From: Dyadobacter endophyticus
GTDB taxonomy: Bacteria > Bacteroidota > Bacteroidia > Cytophagales > Spirosomataceae
Direction of reading: 5' to 3'
Length of the DNA stretch: 64,000 nucleotides
Assembly (NCBI RefSeq): GCF_014641595.1
Contig: NZ_BMIA01000001.1
Span: forward strand, 1,798,426-1,862,425
Part shown: positions 1-7,647 of the stretch, in pieces
How positions within the stretch are numbered: the first letter of the stretch is position 1
Layout of the letters: each line of letters opens with the position of its first letter
The notes under the pieces: model-generated
Database searches by the model: none
What the model saw: only the letters and a program-made list of their open reading frames with translations
Told to the model about the DNA's origin: nothing
Translations under genes and position numbers: made by a program

Positions 1-292
1 CTGTGCCCGGATTTGTAATACCGCTCTCTTTCGAGGGTGTACGAATCGCAAAAAAATTGAAATAGTCCCGATAGCGATCGTAAGGATGGTAGGATCGAAA
101 AAAGTCCGCAAACTTCTTAGCCTCCGCTTCGAATTTTGGCATTTCAGCTTCTGTAAACCCATCGCCCAGAATGACGACATTGATTCGGTTATCCTGCGGC
201 CCTGTTTTGTAAAGTGTATCGACCTGATATTGTTGGGAAAAAGCGCAGAAAGTAATGCACAGCAACCCTAATGCGAGAAATAATCTCTTCAT
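1..292 (-). CDS. Secreted M64-type metallopeptidase, N-terminal part (runs off window)
   Basis: This is the first 97 codons of a gene reading leftwards out of the window. The ATG is at 292, followed by a signal peptide (MKRLFLALGLLCITFCAFSQ). The mature part contains DTLYKTGPQDNRINVVILGDGFTE, close to the N-terminus of the next gene (429..2240), where nearly the same residues occur at the same place. The two are therefore tandem paralogues. The zinc-binding motif would lie beyond position 1 and cannot be checked. The function, a secreted zinc peptidase of the IgA-peptidase M64 type, is inferred from the paralogue. Confidence 0.85.
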   Translation of the reverse strand, partial: MKRLFLALGLLCITFCAFSQQYQVDTLYKTGPQDNRINVVILGDGFTEAEMPKFEAEAKKFADFFRSYHPYDRYRDYFNFFAIRTPSKESGITNPGT

Positions 293-428
293 ACCTAATA
301 TTTTATAGTGTGTTAACAACAATTACCAATCAAAGCACTAACCCCTTATTGTACCTCCACTTTCCCCGAAACCTCCATTTCTAAACCGGTACATACAGCC
401 CCGCAGACTCATTCAACTTAATACTAAG

Positions 429-2240
429 TTATTGAAACACAACCTTCCCTCCCGTTTCATGCTTACCATTCACAATCCGATAAACATAAAGCCCTGCCGA
501 TCCGCGGAAGGTAATTTCGGTCCTGGATCTGAATACCCTGGAAAGCACCTTCCGTCCAGCCTGGTCGAAGAGGGTAAATGTCGATTCCCCGGGCAACAGG
601 CACACCACGCGGATTACGTCTCTGGCGGGATTGGGCGACACATTCAGCCATTGCGCCGGGTCGTTGGCCACGGCAAGTATCGGATCAACCCTTACTTCCG
701 TGCGGGCCGTATCAGAGCAACCGTTCGCATCTGTAACCATAACTTCGTAAACCCCCGCCTGGTCAAGCCCGGCGTTGCGAAGGGAAACGTGTGGTAATGT
801 CGAAGCAAAGAACTTCGGCCCGCTCCACAGATAGGTATTCCCGCCACTAGCCGTGAGCTCGATAGTGCCGCCAACCTCGTAGGGCCCTCCGTTGGTCGCC
901 GTCGCATCAGGAAGGGGCATGACCTGAATTGTCGTCCCGATTGTCTGCTCGGCCGCGCCTTCTACTTTACAAACTGCCGAATAGGTGGTCGTTTGGGCCG
1001 GCTTCACCTTCACGGATTTTTCACCGCTCCCGCCAGTCCAGGTCAATGTCCCCCGGCAGCCGTATGCAAAAAGGGTGACCTCTTCACCCACGCATATCGT
1101 ATCCGAAGAGGCCTTCACCCGAAACACGTCCGGCGTGCCGGATTTGAGTGTCCATTGCACATTTCGGGTTCGGTCGCTCCTGGCGCCGTCATACCGGCTT
1201 ATGGTTGTGGAATCGAAGACAGAAGCCGTGAGAACGGCGCCGTCGGGCGCCTGCTCGGGTGCGAGGGTTAGCTGTGCGCCCATGCCCACGAGCGGCTCAC
1301 CATTCAGTGTCCATTGCACCTGCAAGGTATTGGGAAAGGGGGCGAGCAGGTCTATTTTAAAGCTTTGCGGATCATTGACGGTAACAATGCTACCCGGGTC
1401 CGGTTCGGCTTTTTCAATCGGGTTGACCTGTTTCAGAAGTGTCTCCACCGTTGCTTCCCTGCAAACTGCACAAAACTCCTGATTCAAATACTCCATTAAG
1501 CATGCCCCATTTGCGGGTTTATGCCAAAGTGCCGCTTCGCCGGTATCTCCGTGCTTATAAATGCTGATACCGGGTTCATTGAGCCAATTCTTCCATCGCA
1601 CACGCAGCACACTGCTTTCCTGCGTCATATTGGGAGCCTCCCATCCATAGCCGGGACCTGCCCAATACTCATCGTTCAGGTGCGAAAACGTGTGACCGAT
1701 TTCATGGACGCCGATCCTGTTGGCTTGTGTATGAAGCGTGTGCACGGCTATACTTCCCCCCGATCCGCCGTAAAAAGGCGTATTGACCAGGACTATGACC
1801 AGATCATACATCGGAAAATGGTCTGCGAGAAGCTTGGTCAAGACATCATATTTAGTGATCGTCACCAACCGATGGATGGAGCTACCAAACGAGGAGCCAA
1901 AAAATGTATTTTTTATACCAACAGGCTGGTCCTTATAAGCATCGGGGGCCGTACCCGGATTGGTCACGCCGCTTTCGACCGAAGGTGTGCGAATGGCGAA
2001 AAAATTAAAATAGCTGCGATAGCGGACGTACGGATCGTAACCAAGAAAGAAATCGGCGAATTTTTTCGCCTCTGCTGCGAATTGGGGGAGTTCTTGCTGT
2101 GTAAAGCCGTCACCGAGGATCACGACGTTGATACGGTTATCGAACGGCCCTGTTTTATAGAGTGTATCCACCGTATATAGCTGGGCAAAAGCCGGGAAGG
2201 CAATGCAAATGGCATATAGGGTGGTACAAATCCTTTTCAT
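429..2240 (-). CDS. Secreted M64 (IgA peptidase-like) metallopeptidase with T9SS sorting domain
   Basis: A 603-residue exported zinc peptidase. Residues 1-20 form a signal peptide ending AFAQ. The M64-like catalytic part covers about 25-270 and has the metal-binding motif HEIGHTFSHLNDEYW at 179-193, where the two His and Glu180 are the expected ligands and base. Two Ig/PKD-like regions follow (about 280-365 and 370-520), the second rich in Cys and Gly. The last 70 residues (from WLNVSPNPARD to GKVVFQ) are a type A T9SS sorting domain, so the protein should be secreted or anchored at the surface. It probably degrades extracellular protein; the substrate is unknown. It lies 2 bp downstream of the 164-residue exported protein gene and is followed by a paralogue (1..292). 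Confidence 0.9.
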   Translation of the reverse strand: MKRICTTLYAICIAFPAFAQLYTVDTLYKTGPFDNRINVVILGDGFTQQELPQFAAEAKKFADFFLGYDPYVRYRSYFNFFAIRTPSVESGVTNPGTAPDAYKDQPVGIKNTFFGSSFGSSIHRLVTITKYDVLTKLLADHFPMYDLVIVLVNTPFYGGSGGSIAVHTLHTQANRIGVHEIGHTFSHLNDEYWAGPGYGWEAPNMTQESSVLRVRWKNWLNEPGISIYKHGDTGEAALWHKPANGACLMEYLNQEFCAVCREATVETLLKQVNPIEKAEPDPGSIVTVNDPQSFKIDLLAPFPNTLQVQWTLNGEPLVGMGAQLTLAPEQAPDGAVLTASVFDSTTISRYDGARSDRTRNVQWTLKSGTPDVFRVKASSDTICVGEEVTLFAYGCRGTLTWTGGSGEKSVKVKPAQTTTYSAVCKVEGAAEQTIGTTIQVMPLPDATATNGGPYEVGGTIELTASGGNTYLWSGPKFFASTLPHVSLRNAGLDQAGVYEVMVTDANGCSDTARTEVRVDPILAVANDPAQWLNVSPNPARDVIRVVCLLPGESTFTLFDQAGRKVLSRVFRSRTEITFRGSAGLYVYRIVNGKHETGGKVVFQ

Positions 2241-2242
2241 AA

Positions 2243-2737
2243 CTAGTTAAAGCCGAGCGTATAGATTTTCACGGAGCCCCTTTCCGGAGTGACACTAAAA
2301 AGCTCCAAACGGTTGAGTCCCGAATGGATGGGCATGCGAACAAGCAGGGTACCTTCGCCAGCCTTCACTTCCTGGCGCCGCATATGGCCCGAAGGATCAC
2401 TCACTTCTACTGACCGATAAAGCGGATGTTCAAATGCCATCTCAGCCTCCAGTGCACTCGTCGTGTAACGTGGAATGGCAGTTATGTAAACAGGAAAACC
2501 GACCGGATGACGCAAGTCCTTCATCCGGCCGTTGCCGACCGTAGCGCTCGCCAGTTCGACGTGCTCATTTCCGCCCGGTTTACCTGTAATGCGGAAACTC
2601 AGAAATAGAATATGATCGGGTGATTTGCTGTCATAGTTCGGAAGCTCACTGATTTTCAGTGTTGAACGGCCTGACCTGCATTCGTTCATCAGCAAACCGG
2701 CGAGCGCGATGACAACCGTGGAAAATAAACGTAGCAT
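2243..2737 (-). CDS. Hypothetical exported protein upstream of the M64 peptidase
   Basis: A 164-residue protein of unknown function. The N-terminus (MLRLFSTVVIALAGLLMNEC) is a hydrophobic export signal. Cys20 could be a lipidated cysteine, but the residues before it (MNE) are a poor lipobox. The remainder is predicted beta-rich by eye, with no motif I recognise. Its stop is 2 bp before the ATG of the M64 peptidase on the same strand, so the two are probably cotranscribed and may act together at the envelope. Confidence 0.75.
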   Translation of the reverse strand: MLRLFSTVVIALAGLLMNECRSGRSTLKISELPNYDSKSPDHILFLSFRITGKPGGNEHVELASATVGNGRMKDLRHPVGFPVYITAIPRYTTSALEAEMAFEHPLYRSVEVSDPSGHMRRQEVKAGEGTLLVRMPIHSGLNRLELFSVTPERGSVKIYTLGFN

Positions 2738-2794
2738 GGCGTGGTTCGAAACAAAACTGTAACAGCAATCAATGTACAGTATTATTAACGAATT

Positions 2795-4189
2795 TCACAG
2801 TACCTGTAACACTTCCTCCATCTCACTGATAGCCACTTGAATATCGTCTTTCCCCGTTCGGTAATTAACAAAAGCAGCTCGAACAGCAGATGTACCCGAC
2901 AGCGAAGTGGGCGTCATGAAAATTTTTCCGCGGCAATTTACTTTTTTCAAGAATTCGGGCATTTTTTCGACCTCATTTTTCAATCTGAAACAAACTACAT
3001 TGAGCCGGACAGGCGCCAACAATTCGAAATGGCCGCTGGTTTCGATGTAATTGCCCAGCTCCTGCGCACGTGCGATGCTATTTTGTACGATCCATTCGAA
3101 ACCGTTGCGGCCGTAGGCGGTAAGACTGAACCACGCAGGCAATGCGCGGAAGCGACGGGAGTTTTCCGGAAGGAAATTGAGATAGGAAAAATTCTCCGAC
3201 GGATCGCCGAGATAGGGCGCATTGGAATTCTGAAATGTACTGACTTGCAATCTGCTATGTGCCTTCCTGACGAACGAAACCGCGCTGTCGTAAGGTACAT
3301 TCATCCATTTGTGGCAATCGATAGTAATGCTGTCCGCCTGCTCCCAGCCATTCAACAAATGGCGGTAATATGGATGGCAGGCTGCGAAACCACCGAAAGC
3401 GGCATCGATATGGAGCCAGAAATCGTATCGTTTTTTCAATGCAACGATCGCCTGAATATCGTCAAAATCGACCGTGTTGACGGTTCCTGCACTACAATTA
3501 ACGACGATTGGCCGGTCCCGGTTGTCAGCGAGCTTTTTCTCGAAATCGGCCAGATCCATTGCCTCCCTCCCATCCAGCGTCTCTATGCGCAGCATGTTGC
3601 TACTGCCCAATCCGAGCATAGAAAGCGATTTGAGCACCGAAGAATGCGGCGTAGCGGCCATTACCACCATATCGCCATTTACACCCTCCCTCGAAATGTC
3701 GCGTCCAGATCGCTCACCGGCCCATTGTCTCGCTACGGCCAGGCCCGTAAAATTCGACATTGTAGCGCCGGTGACGAAGCCGCCATTGAAATCATCGGGC
3801 AAATAGAGCAGCTGACGCAACAACCGGATAGTCTCCTGCTCGACGATCGCAGAAACATCTCCCTCACCTTGCGTGGTCTGCGTATTCTGATCATAAACGG
3901 CTGTCAGCCAATCGCCGGCGATGGCTGCGGGAGTGGCGCCGCCAGTTACAAAACCCCAATACCGGGGCCCGGGGCTGGCGACCATCAGTTTGTCAAAGTG
4001 TGTTTTAAAGGCTTCAAGGCTTCCCAGCGCGCCCATCCCCCCTTCACTCAGGTTGGCGGGACGAATTCGCTGATCGGCAACGTAGGTAGGCCGGTCTGCA
4101 AGATTTTCAAGAAAACCCAGACTGTCCTTTTTTACCTGGTCCAAAATCGTATCCAGGCTATTCAATTCATTTTCAAACAATTCAAACAT
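2795..4189 (-). CDS. Group II PLP-dependent amino acid decarboxylase
   Basis: A 464-residue member of the aromatic-L-amino-acid/glutamate decarboxylase fold family (group II, type I PLP fold). The PLP lysine is Lys294 in ITIDCHKWMNVPYD. HIDAAFGG at 260-267 carries the Asp that contacts the pyridine nitrogen, and FVTGATMSNFTGL near 138-150 is the phosphate-binding loop. The length is normal for the family. The family decarboxylates an aromatic or acidic amino acid to an amine, but the substrate cannot be read from the sequence; some members are instead annotated as aminotransferases. It is last in a minus-strand group with the SnoaL, DinB and EamA genes (3 bp after the SnoaL-like gene), so an amine or modified amino acid may be exported by the EamA protein. 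Confidence 0.88.
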   Translation of the reverse strand: MFELFENELNSLDTILDQVKKDSLGFLENLADRPTYVADQRIRPANLSEGGMGALGSLEAFKTHFDKLMVASPGPRYWGFVTGGATPAAIAGDWLTAVYDQNTQTTQGEGDVSAIVEQETIRLLRQLLYLPDDFNGGFVTGATMSNFTGLAVARQWAGERSGRDISREGVNGDMVVMAATPHSSVLKSLSMLGLGSSNMLRIETLDGREAMDLADFEKKLADNRDRPIVVNCSAGTVNTVDFDDIQAIVALKKRYDFWLHIDAAFGGFAACHPYYRHLLNGWEQADSITIDCHKWMNVPYDSAVSFVRKAHSRLQVSTFQNSNAPYLGDPSENFSYLNFLPENSRRFRALPAWFSLTAYGRNGFEWIVQNSIARAQELGNYIETSGHFELLAPVRLNVVCFRLKNEVEKMPEFLKKVNCRGKIFMTPTSLSGTSAVRAAFVNYRTGKDDIQVAISEMEEVLQVL

Positions 4190-4192
4190 AAA

Positions 4193-4555
4193 CTAGTGAT
4201 TATAATGCGCTTTTACCAGACTAATCTTACCTGCCTCATCGAGTTCCATCAACTCGGCGGCCATTCGATTACTTACACTTTTGTAATATAAAATGACAGA
4301 ACTTGCACCTACGAGGACCTCATTTAGTTCGAAGTGCAAATCCGTGTAAATGTCGAGCGCTTTCTTGAAATAGTTTTCGAGCTCCTGCTTGTCGGCGATG
4401 ACCCCGTCGGCATTCATGCCTAACTTGATAATGTAGGGCGAAAAGAACCGGATATCCTCGGAATATAGCCTCATGATAGCAGTAAGGTCATGATGATTCC
4501 AGGCGTCAATCCATTGTTCTGCAAAGGATTGCGCCGATTGTTCTGTTAAATGCAT
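4193..4555 (-). CDS. SnoaL-like / NTF2-fold protein
   Basis: A 120-residue single-domain protein. The opening pattern (AQSFAEQWIDAWNHHDLTAIMRLYSEDIRFFSP) is typical of SnoaL/NTF2-like folds, a small cone-shaped barrel used for polyketide cyclases, isomerases and many ligand-binding proteins of unknown function. No catalytic residue can be assigned safely. It lies 3 bp upstream of the decarboxylase and 6 bp downstream of the DinB-like gene, so cotranscription is likely. Confidence 0.8.
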   Translation of the reverse strand: MHLTEQSAQSFAEQWIDAWNHHDLTAIMRLYSEDIRFFSPYIIKLGMNADGVIADKQELENYFKKALDIYTDLHFELNEVLVGASSVILYYKSVSNRMAAELMELDEAGKISLVKAHYNH

Positions 4556-4561
4556 GGCTGT

Positions 4562-5032
4562 TTATGGTTGTGTTGACGGTGTTTGAGTGATCCAGCGGCG
4601 ATGATAGTTGATCTGACCGAGATGCCATGAAAGGTGAGCTAACAAATGGGTAAGAACGAGCCGCACAGACTGTTCCGGAAACAGATCCACCACATGACGA
4701 GGATATTCCTCCTCCATCTTCTGCTCATCCAGCGTCCGTAGTGTGTTGATCACTACCTCGTGTAGCGTATCCAGCTCCACAAGCATTTGTATTTGGGTAA
4801 ACGTCTTTTGGTTAAACTCGGCATCACGGTCACGTATGTACGCATGCCCGCCGAGTGTAAGGCCCACGTATGTGCGTAAATTCCCGATTAAGTGCTGGCA
4901 CAGATTACCGCCCGGATTGATCGTACCTGGTAGCGGCACCCATAAGGCATTTTCCGAATGGTACTGCTCAATTTCCCTCCGGAGCTTTTTGATATCCCGA
5001 CTGAATAAAGTGATGAATATGTCGCTATTCAT
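4562..5032 (-). CDS. DinB-like four-helix protein
   Basis: A 156-residue protein with the helix pattern of the DinB/YfiT superfamily (DUF1572-like). It has the His-containing segments CQHLIGNLRTYV near 45-57 and HLLAHLSWHLGQINYHRRW near 130-148, which normally provide a metal site. Relatives include thiol transferases using mycothiol or bacillithiol, but most are uncharacterised. The start overlaps the end of the EamA gene by 8 bp, indicating translational coupling. Confidence 0.82.
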   Translation of the reverse strand: MNSDIFITLFSRDIKKLRREIEQYHSENALWVPLPGTINPGGNLCQHLIGNLRTYVGLTLGGHAYIRDRDAEFNQKTFTQIQMLVELDTLHEVVINTLRTLDEQKMEEEYPRHVVDLFPEQSVRLVLTHLLAHLSWHLGQINYHRRWITQTPSTQP

Positions 5033-5954
5033 GGCTATTTATTAAAGTGAATGTACTTTTCCTCTTTTGAAGCTGGTAACCGCGGTTTACCAGAAAGACG
5101 CCGCCGAGGGTGACAGCAAATGCAAGGGTCGTGAGCCAGGTTATCCTTTCGTCCAATATTAAAAAACCTAGTACCAACGCTACCAGTGGATTAATGTACG
5201 CATAAATGGACACCAATCCTGCCGGCAGCCTGGACATGGCAAACAGATACGAACCAAAAGCGAGGATCGAGCCGAAAAAAATCAGGTACAAAAGGGCCAG
5301 GATCGATTTCGGTTGCATCACAGGCAAATTTGTCCAATCCTCATTGAAAGCACTCAGCACAAAGAGTCCCACCCCACCGGCCATCATCTGAATCGCGGCG
5401 TTGAAAAACGAATCTGTTCTGCCCGGGTAGCTCTTGGTATACAGCCCACCCAGGCACCACGACACGCACGAAGCCAGCGTAACGCAGATACCCATGAAGG
5501 AATTCCGGTCGGCCAGGTATTCGAGGTTATCCCTGAACACCAGCATCACCCCCGCAAGTCCCAGCATGACTCCGGCTGCCACATGGGCGTTGATACGCTC
5601 TTCCTTCCGCGCCAGCACATTGATCAGGATAGTAAAAAGCGGCACCGTCGCATACAGCAAGGCAGCAAGGCCACTTGGGATGAATTGAACACACCAGCCA
5701 ACCAGGCCCGTCCCGAACGTGATCATACACCAGCCCGGAACGAGTTGCAAACCGATATCGGCCAAAGTCCAGGGGAATGACCTCTTCCTGAGCATGAGAA
5801 AACCCAGCAGCAATGCTCCCGCCACCACGTTCCTGAAACCCATGAAGAAAAGTGCCGGAAAACCCGACACGCCAATGCGCGCGGCCAGGTAAGTGGTCCC
5901 CCAAAAGAAACACACCATTACCAATGCGAAATATGCCGTCAGATTCCCTTTCAT
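5025..5954 (-). CDS. EamA/DMT-superfamily permease
   Basis: A 309-residue inner-membrane protein with about ten hydrophobic segments arranged as two EamA repeats (about 1-140 and 150-290), the standard architecture of drug/metabolite exporters such as RhaT and YedA relatives. It is first in the minus-strand group EamA - DinB - SnoaL - decarboxylase and divergent from a MocR-type regulator that starts 102 bp away. Such regulators often control the transporter next to them. The substrate is unknown; an amino acid or amine is an inference from the neighbours. Confidence 0.9.
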   Translation of the reverse strand: MKGNLTAYFALVMVCFFWGTTYLAARIGVSGFPALFFMGFRNVVAGALLLGFLMLRKRSFPWTLADIGLQLVPGWCMITFGTGLVGWCVQFIPSGLAALLYATVPLFTILINVLARKEERINAHVAAGVMLGLAGVMLVFRDNLEYLADRNSFMGICVTLASCVSWCLGGLYTKSYPGRTDSFFNAAIQMMAGGVGLFVLSAFNEDWTNLPVMQPKSILALLYLIFFGSILAFGSYLFAMSRLPAGLVSIYAYINPLVALVLGFLILDERITWLTTLAFAVTLGGVFLVNRGYQLQKRKSTFTLINSHE

Positions 5955-6056
5955 AGCCGTTTTAGATTGAACGCCACAAAATTCCGCCCCTTAAATTTAA
6001 TAAAACAGATTCACTTTTGTTATTTTGAAGCATAACAGATATAAATATCGATTAGC

Positions 6057-7496
6057 ATGACCGAAGCGCCTACCCGCGAAGATTTCCTGTACTCACAAAT
6101 TGCCGACCGACTTGCAGCGCAAATTGAAAAAGGCATCCTGAAAGCCGGCGACAAGCTGTTTTCGCTCCGCGCGCTGAGTAAAGAACAGGGCGTCAGCCTC
6201 AGTACGGCATTCAAGGCTTACGTGGAACTGGAAAACAAGGGTATCATCGAAGCAAGGCCCAAATCGGGCTATTTTGTCCGTTTTTCGCCACTCAATGCAC
6301 CTGAAAGGCTCCATAACACATCGCCAAGCCCGCTCATCGAAAAGGCTAATGTGGATGAAATGATCCGGACGGTCTACAAAACCATGACCCACGAGCGGAT
6401 TATCCGGCTGTCGGTGGCTGCTCCTTCCGCCGAACTCATCCCGGAAGCCAAATTGAACAAGGCTATGATTGAGGCGCTCAGAAAAAGCCCCCACAGCTGT
6501 ACCCAGTATGAAGAAGTACAGGGCAACCCCGCCCTGCGGCAACAGATCGCCAGATATGCATTCAACTGGAAAGGAAACGTGAGCGGAGACGACGTCATTA
6601 CCACGCAAGGCTGTATGGAAGCGCTGATTTTTTGCCTGAAAGCCGTTACCGAACCCGGCGACACCGTTGCGATCGAAAACCCGATTTACTTTGGAATTTT
6701 TAATATTATGAAAAGCCTCGGGCTAAAAACGCTCAAAATTCCCTGCCACCCCGACGAGGGTGCCGATCTTGAATACCTTGAAAAAGCACTTGAAACGATT
6801 CCCGTGAAAGCAGTGCTGTTTGTACCTAATTTTTCCAACCCCACCGGCGCGCTTATGCCGGATCACCGCAAGAAGCAGCTCGTCGAAATGCTCGCCGCAC
6901 GCGAGATTCCATTGATCGAGGATGATATTTATGGAGAAATGTATTTTGGAAAAACAAGGCCGGGTACGTGCAAAAGTTACGACAAAAAAGGCCTGGTAAT
7001 GCTCTGCGGGTCGGTATCTAAAACGCTCGCACCGGGTTATCGCGTGGGTTGGTGCCTGCCGGGGAAGTTTAAGGACAAAGTTCTGAGCAACAAGCTGATG
7101 CATACTGTTTCTTCCGCCACGCCGACACAGGCAGCCATTGCCAACTTCTTCGAAACCGGTCGCTATGACCTGCATATGAGGCACTTGCGCAAGTCGCTGC
7201 ACACGCAATGCCTGCGTTATGTGCAAGCCATTTCCGACTATTTCCCCGCCGATACAAGGCTCGTGCGGCCACAAGGCGGGTATGTTTTGTGGATTGAACT
7301 GAACAGAAACATCAATGCATTCGAACTCTTCGAAAGCGCCATCCAGGAAAGCATCAGCATCGCCCCCGGCCAGATTTTCAGCACCGACGCACGGTTCAGC
7401 AATTACATCCGCATCAGTTTCGGCGCACCTTATAATGCGGCAATTGACGCGGGATTAAGGAAACTGGGAGAGTTGATCAGGGATGCAACTGGCTGA
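6057..7496 (+). CDS. MocR-type regulator (GntR HTH fused to PLP aminotransferase fold)
   Basis: A 479-residue protein. Residues 10-76 form a GntR-type winged helix (DRLAAQIEKGILKAGDKLFS, with the recognition-helix region LSKEQGVSLSTAFKAY). Residues 100-479 have the type I aminotransferase fold, with FVPNFSNPTGA at about 255-265, EDDIYGEMYF near 288-297 and the PLP lysine Lys322 in CGSVSKTLAPGYRVGW. MocR proteins sense PLP or amino-acid adducts and activate or repress adjacent genes. It is divergent from the EamA operon, its probable target. No companion PLP-synthesis gene is visible here. Confidence 0.92.
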   Translation: MTEAPTREDFLYSQIADRLAAQIEKGILKAGDKLFSLRALSKEQGVSLSTAFKAYVELENKGIIEARPKSGYFVRFSPLNAPERLHNTSPSPLIEKANVDEMIRTVYKTMTHERIIRLSVAAPSAELIPEAKLNKAMIEALRKSPHSCTQYEEVQGNPALRQQIARYAFNWKGNVSGDDVITTQGCMEALIFCLKAVTEPGDTVAIENPIYFGIFNIMKSLGLKTLKIPCHPDEGADLEYLEKALETIPVKAVLFVPNFSNPTGALMPDHRKKQLVEMLAAREIPLIEDDIYGEMYFGKTRPGTCKSYDKKGLVMLCGSVSKTLAPGYRVGWCLPGKFKDKVLSNKLMHTVSSATPTQAAIANFFETGRYDLHMRHLRKSLHTQCLRYVQAISDYFPADTRLVRPQGGYVLWIELNRNINAFELFESAIQESISIAPGQIFSTDARFSNYIRISFGAPYNAAIDAGLRKLGELIRDATG

Positions 7497-7578
7497 TCAA
7501 TAGCCTTAAAACATACGCAACAATATTGCAATTACTTGATTTTCAGCACCTGTAACCCTGTTGCACGGCTTTGTAACC

Positions 7579-7586
7579 TACCTTTG
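7579..7586 (+). promoter_or_regulatory. Candidate -7 element TACCTTTG of the metal ATPase gene
   Basis: TACCTTTG matches the Bacteroidota housekeeping -7 consensus TAnnTTTG, 61 bp before the ATG at 7648. A TTG lies 15 bp upstream (7561-7563), slightly closer than the usual spacing. No metal-regulator operator was recognised. Confidence 0.4.
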
Positions 7587-7647
7587 TAATGTTCCTACGG
7601 CTCAGCTGTACGGCAGAACAGCATTTTAGTATTTCAATGATTGCATT

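Noticed and set aside
2837..4291. Long open frame (484 codons) on the plus strand
   Set aside because: Antisense to the decarboxylase, whose PLP lysine and conserved motifs make the minus strand the coding strand; the plus translation has no domain character.
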